Origin: Halanaerobium saccharolyticum subsp. saccharolyticum DSM 6643 | GTDB taxonomy: Bacteria > Bacillota > Halanaerobiia > Halanaerobiales > Halanaerobiaceae | Length of the DNA stretch: 64,000 nt | Assembly: GCF_000350165.1 (NCBI RefSeq) | Contig: NZ_CAUI01000005.1 | Span: 558,001 to 622,000 of the forward strand | Direction of reading: 5' to 3' | Shown: positions 17,153-26,472 of the stretch, in pieces | How the letters are laid out: each line of letters begins with the position of its first letter | Numbering within the stretch: the first letter of the stretch is position 1 | Made by a program: the position numbers and the translations under genes | Notes under the pieces: generated by a model | Told to the model about the DNA's origin: nothing | Seen by the model: the letters and a program-made list of their open reading frames with translations, nothing else | The model's database searches: none

Positions 17153-19309
17153 ATGCAAAATACGATGAAAAAGAAGACAAAAAAAAATGAAAAAGAATTT
17201 GAACTTGAAGGTTTAAATTGTTCTAATTGTGCCTTGAAAATAGAAGATCAGGTTAAAAAGCTTGATGGAATGGAAAAGGTAGAACTAAATTTTGCAACAT
17301 CTACTTTGAAAGTGGCAGCTGAAGATGCAAAATTAGAAAAAATAAAGGAAGAATTACAAAAAATTTCAGATAGAATAGAACCAGGAGTTAAGGTTAGAGA
17401 TAAATCTGAGCCTAAAGCTGATAATCAGGCAGAAAAATCATCACTCAAATCTTATCTCTGGCAAAAGAAAAATATTTTTATAGGGGCTTTATTTTTTGCT
17501 TTTGCCCTTAGTTTTTCCCATCTTAATGTTTTTAACAATACAATTTTTAGTAGTTTAGCTCTCCCTGCTTACATAACAGCATATTTTTTGATAGGTTATC
17601 CGGTCCTTAAAGCAGCTTTTTTTAATATTGGTCAGGGTCAAATTTTTGATGAAAATTTTTTAATGGTTATTGCAACCTTAGGTGCCTTTGGGATTAGAGA
17701 ATATCCAGAAGCAGTAGCTGTAATGCTCTTTTACATGGTTGGTGAATTGTTTCAGGAAAGAGCAGTTAATAATTCTCGGCGCTCAATTAAAGATTTAATG
17801 GATATTAAAGCTGAGTCTGCAAATTTGATTAAAGATGAGAAAATTATAGAAATAAAACCTGAAAAATTAAAAATTGGAGATTTAATTGCAGTTAAAGCCG
17901 GTGAAAAAATTCCTGTTGATGGTGAAATAGTAAGTGGAGAAACAGCACTGGAAACATCAGCTCTGACAGGAGAAGCACTGCCTAAAGATGTGGCAGAAGG
18001 GGATCAAGTTTTAAGTGGAATGATTAATTTAAATAAATTAATAACAGTTAGAGTGACCAAAGAGTATAAAGATTCTACTGTAAAAAAAATATTAGAACTT
18101 GTAGAAAATGCCAGCTCCAAAAAAGCTCCAACAGAGCAGTTTATCAGTAAATTTGCTCGTTATTATACTCCTTTTGTAGTTTTAACAGCAGCTTTAGTTG
18201 CCCTGTTGCCACCACTATTTACCGGGGCAGCTTTTAGTCAGTGGTTTTATAGAGCTTTAATCTTTTTAGTTGTTTCCTGCCCCTGTGCGCTTGTGGTTTC
18301 AATTCCACTTGGTTTCTTTGGTGGAATTGGACTTGCTTCAAAAAATGGAATTCTAGTTAAAGGTGGAAACTACCTTGAAGCCTTAAACGAGCTTGATACA
18401 ATAGTATTTGATAAGACAGGAACAATAACAGAAGGTAACTTCAAAGTAACAGAAGTTAATATTCACAGCAATTACAGTCGTCAGCAAATACTTAAAATAG
18501 CTGCAGAGGTTGAGCAGTTTTCAAATCATCCAATAGCTCAATCGATTGTAGCGGCTGCAGATGATTATACAAAACATTCTGCTGAAAGTGATTATCAAGA
18601 AATTTCAGGAGCAGGTATTAAGGCTGTTTTAGATAATAATCATATTTTAGCAGGAAATGAGAGACTTATGCAGAAAAATAATATTGACTTCAAAAAAGTT
18701 AAAAGTACAGGTACTGCGATCTATTTAGCAAAAAATGGAGAGTTTTTAGCTTCTATTGTAATTTCTGATCAATTAAAAGCAGATGCAGAATCTACAGTTT
18801 CTGCACTTAAAGCTTTTGGTATTGATAATTTATCGATTCTGACTGGTGATAATAATTCAACTGCGGCGGAAGTTGCTTCCCAACTTGGTTTAGATAATTT
18901 CTATGCAGAATTATTACCTGATCAAAAAGTTGAAAAAGTAGAAGAGCTTTTAAGTAAATCAAAAAAATTAGCATTTGTTGGTGATGGTATTAATGATGCA
19001 CCTGTGCTGGCTCGCTCTGATCTGGGAATAGCTATGGGCGGACTTGGATCAGATGCAGCAATTGAAGCAGCTGATGTTGTTTTAATGACAGATGAACCTT
19101 CAAAAATTGTTACTGCCTTAAAAATTGCCGCCAAGACAAAAAAGCTTGTTTGGCAGAATATTATTATGGCTCTTTCTATCAAAGCTGTAGTTATGATTTT
19201 AAGTATTTTTGGAATGGCTTCAATGTGGGCAGCAGTGTTTGCGGATGTTGGAGTTGCTTTAATGGCTGTATTTAATGTAATGAGAATTTTAAAAACAGAG
19301 GATATTTAG
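17153..19309 (+). CDS. cadA: P1B-type heavy-metal ATPase (Cd/Zn/Pb exporter)
   Basis: A 718-residue P-type ATPase. The N-terminal metal-binding domain carries GLNCSNC (Cys 23 and 26). About eight membrane segments follow, with the intramembrane metal motif SCPCAL (near 376), phosphorylation motif DKTGTITEG (Asp near 420), SNHPIAQSI (HP motif) and GDGINDAPVLARSDLGIAMG (near 610). CPC with these flanks and the TGES-like TGEALP segment fit the Zn/Cd/Pb class (CadA/ZntA) better than the Cu class. GAGGTG precedes the ATG. The CadC-like repressor gene follows 39 bases later and a matching operator sits at the promoter, giving a self-contained metal-resistance unit. Confidence 0.93.
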   Translation: MQNTMKKKTKKNEKEFELEGLNCSNCALKIEDQVKKLDGMEKVELNFATSTLKVAAEDAKLEKIKEELQKISDRIEPGVKVRDKSEPKADNQAEKSSLKSYLWQKKNIFIGALFFAFALSFSHLNVFNNTIFSSLALPAYITAYFLIGYPVLKAAFFNIGQGQIFDENFLMVIATLGAFGIREYPEAVAVMLFYMVGELFQERAVNNSRRSIKDLMDIKAESANLIKDEKIIEIKPEKLKIGDLIAVKAGEKIPVDGEIVSGETALETSALTGEALPKDVAEGDQVLSGMINLNKLITVRVTKEYKDSTVKKILELVENASSKKAPTEQFISKFARYYTPFVVLTAALVALLPPLFTGAAFSQWFYRALIFLVVSCPCALVVSIPLGFFGGIGLASKNGILVKGGNYLEALNELDTIVFDKTGTITEGNFKVTEVNIHSNYSRQQILKIAAEVEQFSNHPIAQSIVAAADDYTKHSAESDYQEISGAGIKAVLDNNHILAGNERLMQKNNIDFKKVKSTGTAIYLAKNGEFLASIVISDQLKADAESTVSALKAFGIDNLSILTGDNNSTAAEVASQLGLDNFYAELLPDQKVEKVEELLSKSKKLAFVGDGINDAPVLARSDLGIAMGGLGSDAAIEAADVVLMTDEPSKIVTALKIAAKTKKLVWQNIIMALSIKAVVMILSIFGMASMWAAVFADVGVALMAVFNVMRILKTEDI

Positions 19310-19348
19310 AAATTATTTAATAGAAGATACTTAACTGGAGTGGATAAT

Positions 19349-19729
19349 ATGAAAGCAGAACTTAAAGATAAGAAAATATGTGATATATGCGAGGTTTTTG
19401 ACCCAAATAATCAGGTAGTTCAGTTGATGAAGGAAAAGACTCTTAAAGATGATGTTGTCTATGATCTGGCAGAATTATTTAAAACCATGGGAGATCCAAC
19501 TCGAATCAAGATTCTTTATGCATTAAAAGAGCGAGAATTATGTGTTTGTGATCTTTCGGAATTGCTTGATATGAGTGCCTCGGCTATATCTCACCAGCTG
19601 CGGGTATTAAGAAATAATAAACTGGTTAAGTATCGTAAAGAAGGACGCTCAGTCTATTATTCACTTGACGATGACCATGTTATGTGTCTTTTTGGTCAGG
19701 GTCTTGAGCATGTACTTGAAGATAGATAA
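19349..19729 (+). CDS. cadC: ArsR/SmtB family metal-responsive repressor (CadC-like)
   Basis: A 126-residue winged-helix repressor. The DNA-binding part reads MGDPTRIKILYALKERELCVCDLSELLDMSASAISHQLRVLRNNKLV. The ELCVCDL motif supplies the alpha-3 Cys pair, and further Cys residues near the N terminus (CDICEVF) complete a CadC-like soft-metal site. DDDHVMCLFGQGLEHV at the end matches the alpha-5 Zn site of SmtB/CadC. The ATG at 19349 lies 8 nt after GGAG; an upstream GTG is inside that site. It likely releases the cadA promoter on binding Cd, Zn or Pb. Confidence 0.92.
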   Translation: MKAELKDKKICDICEVFDPNNQVVQLMKEKTLKDDVVYDLAELFKTMGDPTRIKILYALKERELCVCDLSELLDMSASAISHQLRVLRNNKLVKYRKEGRSVYYSLDDDHVMCLFGQGLEHVLEDR

Positions 19730-19740
19730 AGGAAGGTTAT

Positions 19741-20354
19741 ATGCCTAATATAAATGCAATACTTTTAGCAGGAGGTCAGAGCAGACGTTTTGGTAGTGAT
19801 AAGGCTTTGATTTCTTTTGCTGGAATGAAATTAATTGAATACATTTATAGGAATTTAGATCAGAATTTCAAGAAGGTTATAGTTGTGGGCTCAAAAACTG
19901 AATATTCTTTTCTTAAAGACGCAGAAATAAGAGAAGACATTTTTCAGAATAAGGGGCCTCTGGCTGGAATTTATACCGGTCTTTATTTTTCTAAGAGCAG
20001 ATATAATTTTATCTGTGGTTGTGATATGCCTTTTTTAAATAATCAATATTTTAGTTTTTTAAAGGAAGAAATAAGAATACACCCAAAAAAGAAATAATTG
20101 TTCCCCGATATAATAATTACTTGGAACCTTTAGCTGCTATTTATCAGCAGTCATTACTTACAAAAATTAAAGCTGAAATTCTGAATGATAATTTAAAAAT
20201 TAAATCTTTCTATAATAATAGCAGTAAAAAGGTGATCAGTGAGGAATTACTAAAAAGAAATTTTGATTTAGAAAAATTATTTTTTAACCTAAATTACCCA
20301 AAAGACCTAGCTAAGGCTTTAACATATTTAAAGGAGGTAGATAAAATTGAATAA
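19741..20354 (+). pseudogene. mobA: mobA, molybdenum cofactor guanylyltransferase, interrupted by a -1 frameshift
   Basis: MobA links GMP to molybdopterin. The first frame (19741-20097) encodes LAGGQSRRFGSDKALISF, EDIFQNKGPLAGIYTGL and CGCDMPFL, then stops. The second frame carries EIIVPRYNNYLEPLAAIY onward, the normal C-terminal half, to the stop at 20354. The break is at CCC followed by six A and GAAATAA (20082-20097). One extra A would restore a normal protein of about 204 residues. The junction is an A AAA AAG heptamer (20085-20091), so programmed -1 slippage, transcriptional slippage, a true mutation or a homopolymer sequencing error are all possible. AAGGAAGG precedes the ATG. The end overlaps the M16 gene. 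Confidence 0.85.
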
Positions 20355-21723
20355 AAATCTAAATAAATTAATGCCAATAAATAAAAAACTATTAATTTTA
20401 ATCCCCATTATAGTAATAACTTTAATTTTTTCAGTATCAACTTCAGCAGAAATACAATTAGAACAGCCAGAATATCAGAGTTTTAAACTGGATAATGGTT
20501 TAGAGTTTATGGTTTTTCCTGATCATTCAATTCCTCTAATCAAGTATTCAATTTATTATAATGTAGGTTCCATAGACGAAAAGGATGGCCAAACTGGGAT
20601 TTCTCATTTTTTAGAGCACCTGATGTTTTTAGGAACAAAAAATGTTCCTGATGGTGAAATTGATGATTTGATTTCATCGGTTGGTGGTCAGCTCAATGCT
20701 GCTACAAGTTTTGATTATACTTATTACTATCATGAAGTGCCATCTTCTACCTTGGAGCTGGTAATGGCTTTAGAATCAGATAGAATGCATAATTTAAGAT
20801 TCAATGATCAGGAAATTAACAGAGAACGTGAAGTTATTAAACAAGAAAGAAGAATGAGAACAGAAAATAATATATTTGCTCGCGGTTTTGAAGAAATTAA
20901 AGCACATGCTTTTCAAGATAGTTATTTAGAGCATAACGTTATAGGTTGGATGGATGATATTAATAGTATTTCCACATCAGAATTAAAAAGTTACTATCAG
21001 CGTTATTATTCTCCTAATAATGCATTAGTTGTTGTCAGTGGTGATGCGGAAGTAAAACAGGTAAAAAAATTTGCTGAAAAATATTATGCTGATTATCAGC
21101 CACAGAAGTTAAAGCGTAGAGAATTTGAGCTGCCAGAGCAGCTGGCTGAGAAAACCCATACAGTTCATTTAAACACAAATATTCCTTATGCTCTTCAGCT
21201 TTACAAAATACCAGCAGCTGATAATTTAGACCTCACTGCCTTAGAAATTTTTCTTGATATACTGGCAAATAATCAGAGTTCACGTCTAAAAGAAAAATTG
21301 CAAAAAGAAGCTGGGATTATTTTAAATAGTGGTGCTTTTATGTATCCACTGCGCACAGAATCTTTTGCCTTAATTTATTTTATTCCTTCAAACCAGAATC
21401 TGGTAGAAAAGGCTCAGCAGGCTTTTGATAAAGAGCTGCAGAAAATTTTTGAAGAAGGAATAACTGCTCAAGAATTTGAAATAGTAAAAAAACATTATCA
21501 AAAATCATTAATATTCTCTCAAAAAAACATTAATTCAGCCGCTTCTAATTATGCCCTAAACGAACTGCGTTTTAATAGACCGGATCTAATTGAAGCTAAA
21601 ATTGAGTATCTTAATAATTTAAATAAAGAAGATGTTGTTCAAGTTGCTCAAAAATATTTTAATAATAGTCAGCGGACAAAAGGCTATATTTTACCTGAAA
21701 ATAAAGGCGGTGCTCAACAGTGA
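20347..21723 (+). CDS. M16B zinc peptidase, catalytic subunit, exported
   Basis: A 458-residue M16 (insulinase/processing peptidase) family protein with a signal peptide (LLILIPIIVITLIFSVSTSA). The inverted zinc motif is intact: HFLEH in GISHFLEHLMFLGT, with the distal Glu in the NREREVIKQERR region. The substrate-binding Arg/Tyr motif of the C-terminal domain is not evident (KLQKEAGIILNSGA). The TTG at 20347 is supported by AAGGAGGT 8 nt upstream. It overlaps mobA by 8 bases and the next M16 gene in GTGA. It probably works as a heterodimer with the downstream partner in the periplasm. Confidence 0.9.
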   Translation: MNKNLNKLMPINKKLLILIPIIVITLIFSVSTSAEIQLEQPEYQSFKLDNGLEFMVFPDHSIPLIKYSIYYNVGSIDEKDGQTGISHFLEHLMFLGTKNVPDGEIDDLISSVGGQLNAATSFDYTYYYHEVPSSTLELVMALESDRMHNLRFNDQEINREREVIKQERRMRTENNIFARGFEEIKAHAFQDSYLEHNVIGWMDDINSISTSELKSYYQRYYSPNNALVVVSGDAEVKQVKKFAEKYYADYQPQKLKRREFELPEQLAEKTHTVHLNTNIPYALQLYKIPAADNLDLTALEIFLDILANNQSSRLKEKLQKEAGIILNSGAFMYPLRTESFALIYFIPSNQNLVEKAQQAFDKELQKIFEEGITAQEFEIVKKHYQKSLIFSQKNINSAASNYALNELRFNRPDLIEAKIEYLNNLNKEDVVQVAQKYFNNSQRTKGYILPENKGGAQQ

Positions 21724-23180
21724 AAAAAGTAAATAAAATTATCTTTTACACATTAATTATCTTATTTTTATTAACTTTAAGTACGGCTGCTCAAAATCAA
21801 AATTTTAGTCCAGAATTTTTTAGAGAGCTGGCAGATGTAGTCAACAAAAAACCTGAGATTGAAGTGCCCGACTATCAGCTTTTTAAATTAGATAATGGAA
21901 TGAAATTTTATTTAGCTCAGGACAAAAGCCTGCCAATTTTTGAAGTACAGGGATACATTGAAGGTGGTAAAATTAACGAAAATAAAAATAATGCAGGCAT
22001 AACATCTTTAATGACAGAGACTATGCTTTTAGCAACAGAAAACTATACTGAAAGAGAACTTTCACTTTTTAAGGAACTCAATGCTTTATCCTTAAATTTA
22101 AGTGTCGGCTCTGATCGGATCTCTATTCGGGGTAACTCTCTTAAAACTGAAAGCACTAAACTTATCTCACTCTTAAATGAAGTGTTGAGAAGACCTAAAT
22201 TTGAAGGAAAGCATTTTGAGAGAACTGTTAATGAATCAAAGCAGTTTTATAAACAGCAGTTTTATAATGATTCTTCGCTTTTAAATATGTATTTTTTCAA
22301 AAATTTATATGGAGAACACCCTTATGGTTATAATTATAATTACAATTTAATTCTTGATTTTTTGGACCAAGTTAATTCAAAAGAAGTAAATAATTATTAT
22401 CAACAGCTTGTTAATCCAGAAGACATTGTCATTGCTATCAGTGGAGATTTCAAATTAGAAGAAATAAAAAAAGAACTACAAAATAATTTTTCTGATTGGA
22501 GAAATAGTAAAAAAGAATTTAGTGAAAAATACGTAAATGTTCAGCCGAAATTGCATCAAAAAATTATAGTTGTCAATAAAACTGATGCAACCCAGGCCAA
22601 TATGAGAATGGGATATAATTTCTACAGCAGTAAATTTCCTAAAAGAATTCCTTTTATGATGGGGAATAGAATTTTTGGTGGTGGTTCATTTAACAGCCGC
22701 CTGATGGAAAATTTGCGCAGTGACAAAGGTTATGTCTATGGAATTAACGCTCAGACTCAATATCATGATTTTGGGGGCGCTTATTATATTAATTTAAGCC
22801 TGGAGCCCCAAAAAGCTCTGCTGGGAATGAAAGCGGTTAAAGAAGAAGTGAAAAAAATAAAAACAGGGGATCAACCTTTTAAAGAGCAGGAACTATTTGA
22901 AAATATCAATTTATATAATGCAATTTTTCCCAAGGCATATCAGCATCAGATCGATGTCTTAAATGAAATAGTTTATCAAAAAGAATATAATAATAACTCA
23001 GAGAACTATCTAAATGATTTTATCAAACAGTATAATGGGCTTGAAGCTTCTGAAGTACAGAAGATTTTTGCAGAAGAACTGTATCCAGAGATTATATTCA
23101 CTGTTATAGTTGGGCCAGCAGAAAAAATAACCCCTCAGTTTAAAGAGGCTGGGATAGAGTTTGAATTAATTAATAATTAA
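21720..23180 (+). CDS. M16B peptidase partner subunit without zinc motif, exported
   Basis: A 486-residue M16 homologue with an N-terminal signal (IIFYTLIILFLLTLSTAA). At the position of HxxEH it reads SLMTE (GITSLMTETMLLAT), so it cannot bind catalytic zinc. It keeps the substrate-binding Arg/Tyr motif (ENLRSDKGYVYGI) that the upstream subunit lacks. Such complementary pairs are known in mitochondrial processing peptidase and in a Sphingomonas M16B heterodimer. Its GTG start overlaps the upstream stop (GTGA), consistent with equal, coupled synthesis. The substrate is unknown. Confidence 0.88.
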   Translation: MKKVNKIIFYTLIILFLLTLSTAAQNQNFSPEFFRELADVVNKKPEIEVPDYQLFKLDNGMKFYLAQDKSLPIFEVQGYIEGGKINENKNNAGITSLMTETMLLATENYTERELSLFKELNALSLNLSVGSDRISIRGNSLKTESTKLISLLNEVLRRPKFEGKHFERTVNESKQFYKQQFYNDSSLLNMYFFKNLYGEHPYGYNYNYNLILDFLDQVNSKEVNNYYQQLVNPEDIVIAISGDFKLEEIKKELQNNFSDWRNSKKEFSEKYVNVQPKLHQKIIVVNKTDATQANMRMGYNFYSSKFPKRIPFMMGNRIFGGGSFNSRLMENLRSDKGYVYGINAQTQYHDFGGAYYINLSLEPQKALLGMKAVKEEVKKIKTGDQPFKEQELFENINLYNAIFPKAYQHQIDVLNEIVYQKEYNNNSENYLNDFIKQYNGLEASEVQKIFAEELYPEIIFTVIVGPAEKITPQFKEAGIEFELINN

Positions 23181-23239
23181 TTAATATATTTTTGATTGCT
23201 GGATTCATAGTGTAAAATAAGTTTTGGAGATTTTAATTC

Positions 23240-23269
23240 TTGACAGAAGACCGCTTAATAAGATATTAT
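23240..23269 (+). promoter_or_regulatory. Promoter of the valS leader
   Basis: TTGACA (23240-23245), then TATTAT after 18 bases (23264-23269), about 30 bases before the T-box RNA. Confidence 0.7.
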
Positions 23270-23299
23270 AATAACGATAGCTGAATAATTAAAAACTAA

Positions 23300-23562
23300 G
23301 ATGAGAAGTAGTAATTTTCCTGCAGCTGAAAGAGAACGGAGTCCAGCGGCTGAAAGATTCCGGCAGTTAAAGAAAATGAAGTCGTCTCTGAGTTTTACTG
23401 GTGAACTAAAATATTGAATTTCTTAATTTTATTTTGTTTAAGTAATCAGTAACGGCAAAGCAGTCGTTAAAAAATGAGAGCTTCTTGGATTAACAAGGAG
23501 AACTAAGGTGGTACCGCGAATTTAATGCTCTTTCGTCCTTAACTGGATGGAGGAGCTTTTTT
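23300..23562 (+). ncRNA. T-box riboswitch for valS
   Basis: This leader fills most of the 453-base gap between the M16 pair and valS. It starts with a Stem I region (GAGAAGTAGTAA), includes a candidate specifier GTC (Val) at 23381-23383 after AATGAA, and carries the conserved T-box AAGGTGGTACCGCG (about 23505-23518). Its TGGT can pair with the ACCA end of uncharged tRNA-Val. An intrinsic terminator follows (23527-23562), with GCTCTTTCGTCC pairing GGATGGAGGAGC, then TTTTTT. Uncharged tRNA-Val should favour the antiterminator and turn valS on. Confidence 0.93.
23527..23562 (+). terminator. T-box attenuator terminator
   Basis: A 12-bp stem (three G-U pairs) with the loop TTAACT and a T6 tail; mutually exclusive with the T-box antiterminator. 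Confidence 0.88.
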
Positions 23563-23633
23563 ATTTTTAAAAAATAATACTAACTCAAAATCTGTTATAA
23601 AATGAAGAGTTGGTGACAACGGAGGGAATTAAT

Positions 23634-26288
23634 GTGGAAAATTTAGAAAAAACTTATGATCCAGCTAAAAGTGAAGATAAATGGTATGATTACTGGCTGG
23701 AAAACAATTATTTTGCACCAAGAGAAGAAATAGAAGATGAGAAGGGGACTTTTAGTATTGTAATGCCGCCCCCAAATATTACAGGCCAATTACATATGGG
23801 ACATGCTTTAGATAACACCTTACAGGATATTTTAACCCGCTGGAAGAGAATGCAGGGTTATCGTTCTTTATGGCTGCCTGGTACTGATCACGCAAGTATT
23901 GCAACTGAGGTTAAGGTTGTAGATAAACTACGGGATGAAGGAATTGAAAAAGAAGATATTACAAGAAATGAATTCTTAGAAAAAGCCTGGGAATGGAAAG
24001 AAGAATATGGAACTAGAATTACAAATCAACTTAAAAAAATGGGTTCTTCCTGTGACTGGTCACGTGAAAGATTTACCCTTGATGAGGGCTGCTCAGATGC
24101 TGTAGAAGAAGTTTTTATCAAATTATATGAGGAAGGATTAATTTATCAGGGAGACTATATTGTTAACTGGTGTCCAAGCTGCCACACAACTCTAAGTGAT
24201 ATTGAGGTTGAGCATCAGGAAACAGAAGGTAAGTTTTATCATTACAAATATCCATATAAAGATCGAGAAGGATATATTACTATCGCTACCACCAGACCGG
24301 AAACAATGCTTGGAGATACTGCAATTGCAGTTCATCCATCTGATGAGCGCTACAAAGATCTGGTTGGCGAAAAGGTGATTGTACCACTAGTTAATAGAGA
24401 AATTGAAATTATAGCTGATGAATATGTAGATAGTGAATTTGGAACAGGAATGGTTAAAGTTACTCCGGCTCATGACCCGAATGACTTTGAAATCGGACGC
24501 CGTAATGATTTAGAGATTGTAGAAGTTATTGATGAAGACGCTCAGATGACAGAAGCAGCTGGAGAAGCTTATGCCGGTCTCGACCGCTATCAAGCCCGAA
24601 AAAAGGTAATTGAAGATCTTGAAAAAGAAGGTCTCTTGGTAAAAATTGAAGACCACATGCATAATGTTGGAGAATGCTACCGCTGTGATACAGTAATTGA
24701 ACCCTTAATTTCAAAACAGTGGTTTGTTAAGATGCAGCCGCTGGCAGAACCAGCGATTGAGGCAGTAGAAGAGAGTGACATTAACTTTGTGCCTGACCGC
24801 TTCTCTAAAGTCTATATGAACTGGATGAACAACATCCGCGACTGGTGTATTTCCCGTCAGCTCTGGTGGGGCCACCGGATTCCAGTTTATTACTGTAATG
24901 ACTGTGATGAGGTAATAGTTAGCAAGGAAGAACCTGAAAGCTGTCCTAACTGCGGCAGCAGCAACCTGCGTCAGGATGAAGACGTATTAGATACCTGGTT
25001 TTCATCTGCACTCTGGCCATTTTCAACTTTAGGCTGGCCGGAAGACACAGATGATCTGGAAAGTTTTTATCCGACTGATGTTTTAGTAACAGGTAGAGAT
25101 ATTATTTTCTTCTGGGTGGCCCGGATGATCTTTATGGGACTTAAATTCCAGGATGAAAAACCTTTTTCAGATATCTACATCCACGGTTTGATTCGTGATG
25201 CTCAGGGAAGAAAGATGAGTAAATCCTTGGGTAATGGAATTGATCCTCTAGATATTATAGATCAATTTGGAGCCGATGCACTGCGCTTTACCTTAATTAC
25301 AGGTAATACACCTGGTAATGATATGCGTTTTAGAGAAGAAAGACTTGAGGCCAGCCGCAATTTCGCCAACAAGATCTGGAATGCCTCCCGTTTTGTGCTG
25401 ATGAATTTAGAGGACTTCGATCTAGCTGATGTTGAGGAGCAGGATCTTAAACCAACACTTGCTGACAACTGGATGCAGAGCCGTCTAAATACAGTAGCAG
25501 GAGAAATTGATGAAGCATTAGAAAAGTATAATTTTGGTGAAATGTCAAACTCCCTCTATGATTTCATTTGGAATGAATTTTGTGACTGGTATATTGAACT
25601 TCTAAAAGCAAGATTATATCAGGATCAAGACCCTCAGGCAAAATTAACTGCTCAGTACTATGCACTTAATACTTTAGAGAGTCTGCTTAGATTATTACAC
25701 CCTGTAATGCCTTTTATCACAGAAGAGATCTGGCAGAAACTGCCTGGAACAGAAGGAACCATTATGAGGGCTCAGTATCCAGCCAAAGAAGAAAGTAGTT
25801 TAGACGCTGAGGCTGAAGAAAAAATGGAGCTGGTAATGAGTGTTATTAAATCAGTAAGAAATATCAGAAATGAAATGAAGGTTAATCCAGGCCGGCGAAT
25901 AAAAGCAATTTTTGCTGCACCAGATGCTAAAATTGATATTTTGAAAGAGGGTAGAGAATATATAGAGAACCTAGCCAGGATCAAAGAATTAACAATCGGA
26001 AGTGATGATCTGGATCGTCCAGATAAAGTTTCAACTTCAATTGTTAAAGAGGTTGAGGTTATACTGCCGCTTGAGGGAATGATTGATCTGGATAAAGAGA
26101 TAGAAAGAATGGAAAAAGAAATAGAAGAAATGGAATTTGAGATTAAAAGAGCCGAAGGTAAACTAAATAATGAAGGCTTTGTTAATAATGCTCCAGCAGA
26201 TTTAGTTGAAGGTGAAAAAGAAAAACTTAAAGAATATAAAGAAAAGAAAGAAAAGTTGATTGAACGAAAAAAAGAATTAGCTAAATAA
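23634..26288 (+). CDS. valS: Valyl-tRNA synthetase
   Basis: A class Ia aminoacyl-tRNA synthetase of 884 residues, the usual ValRS length, charging tRNA-Val with valine in the cytoplasm. It has the HIGH motif as HMGHA after PPPNITGQL (about residues 48-58), the editing domain with TTRPETMLGDTAIAVHP, a zinc-ribbon-like segment CNDCDEV...CPNCGSS, KMSKS near 526-530, and the C-terminal coiled-coil arm (EIERMEKEIEEMEFEIKRAEGKL) specific to ValRS. The GTG at 23634 follows GGAGGG by 7 nt; a nearby ATG is out of frame and stops at once. Expression is controlled by the T-box leader. Confidence 0.97.
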   Translation: MENLEKTYDPAKSEDKWYDYWLENNYFAPREEIEDEKGTFSIVMPPPNITGQLHMGHALDNTLQDILTRWKRMQGYRSLWLPGTDHASIATEVKVVDKLRDEGIEKEDITRNEFLEKAWEWKEEYGTRITNQLKKMGSSCDWSRERFTLDEGCSDAVEEVFIKLYEEGLIYQGDYIVNWCPSCHTTLSDIEVEHQETEGKFYHYKYPYKDREGYITIATTRPETMLGDTAIAVHPSDERYKDLVGEKVIVPLVNREIEIIADEYVDSEFGTGMVKVTPAHDPNDFEIGRRNDLEIVEVIDEDAQMTEAAGEAYAGLDRYQARKKVIEDLEKEGLLVKIEDHMHNVGECYRCDTVIEPLISKQWFVKMQPLAEPAIEAVEESDINFVPDRFSKVYMNWMNNIRDWCISRQLWWGHRIPVYYCNDCDEVIVSKEEPESCPNCGSSNLRQDEDVLDTWFSSALWPFSTLGWPEDTDDLESFYPTDVLVTGRDIIFFWVARMIFMGLKFQDEKPFSDIYIHGLIRDAQGRKMSKSLGNGIDPLDIIDQFGADALRFTLITGNTPGNDMRFREERLEASRNFANKIWNASRFVLMNLEDFDLADVEEQDLKPTLADNWMQSRLNTVAGEIDEALEKYNFGEMSNSLYDFIWNEFCDWYIELLKARLYQDQDPQAKLTAQYYALNTLESLLRLLHPVMPFITEEIWQKLPGTEGTIMRAQYPAKEESSLDAEAEEKMELVMSVIKSVRNIRNEMKVNPGRRIKAIFAAPDAKIDILKEGREYIENLARIKELTIGSDDLDRPDKVSTSIVKEVEVILPLEGMIDLDKEIERMEKEIEEMEFEIKRAEGKLNNEGFVNNAPADLVEGEKEKLKEYKEKKEKLIERKKELAK

Positions 26289-26299
26289 ATTTAGAAGTC

Positions 26300-26328
26300 A
26301 AAAGGCCGGCATTTGTCGGTCTTTTTTC
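26300..26328 (+). terminator. valS terminator
   Basis: AAAGGCCGGCA pairs with TGTCGGTCTTT (G-U pairs included), followed by a T-run. Confidence 0.85.
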
Positions 26329-26472
26329 TATCTATAGATGTGGTGAACAATAATATCGCTTTTCTTCAATATTAAAAGAGGATTTAAAGTTGATATCTAG
26401 AATATATTTTATAAAGGTAAAATACTTAATTTTCTAACAAATCTAACTTTGATTTTACTAGGAGTGGAGTAG

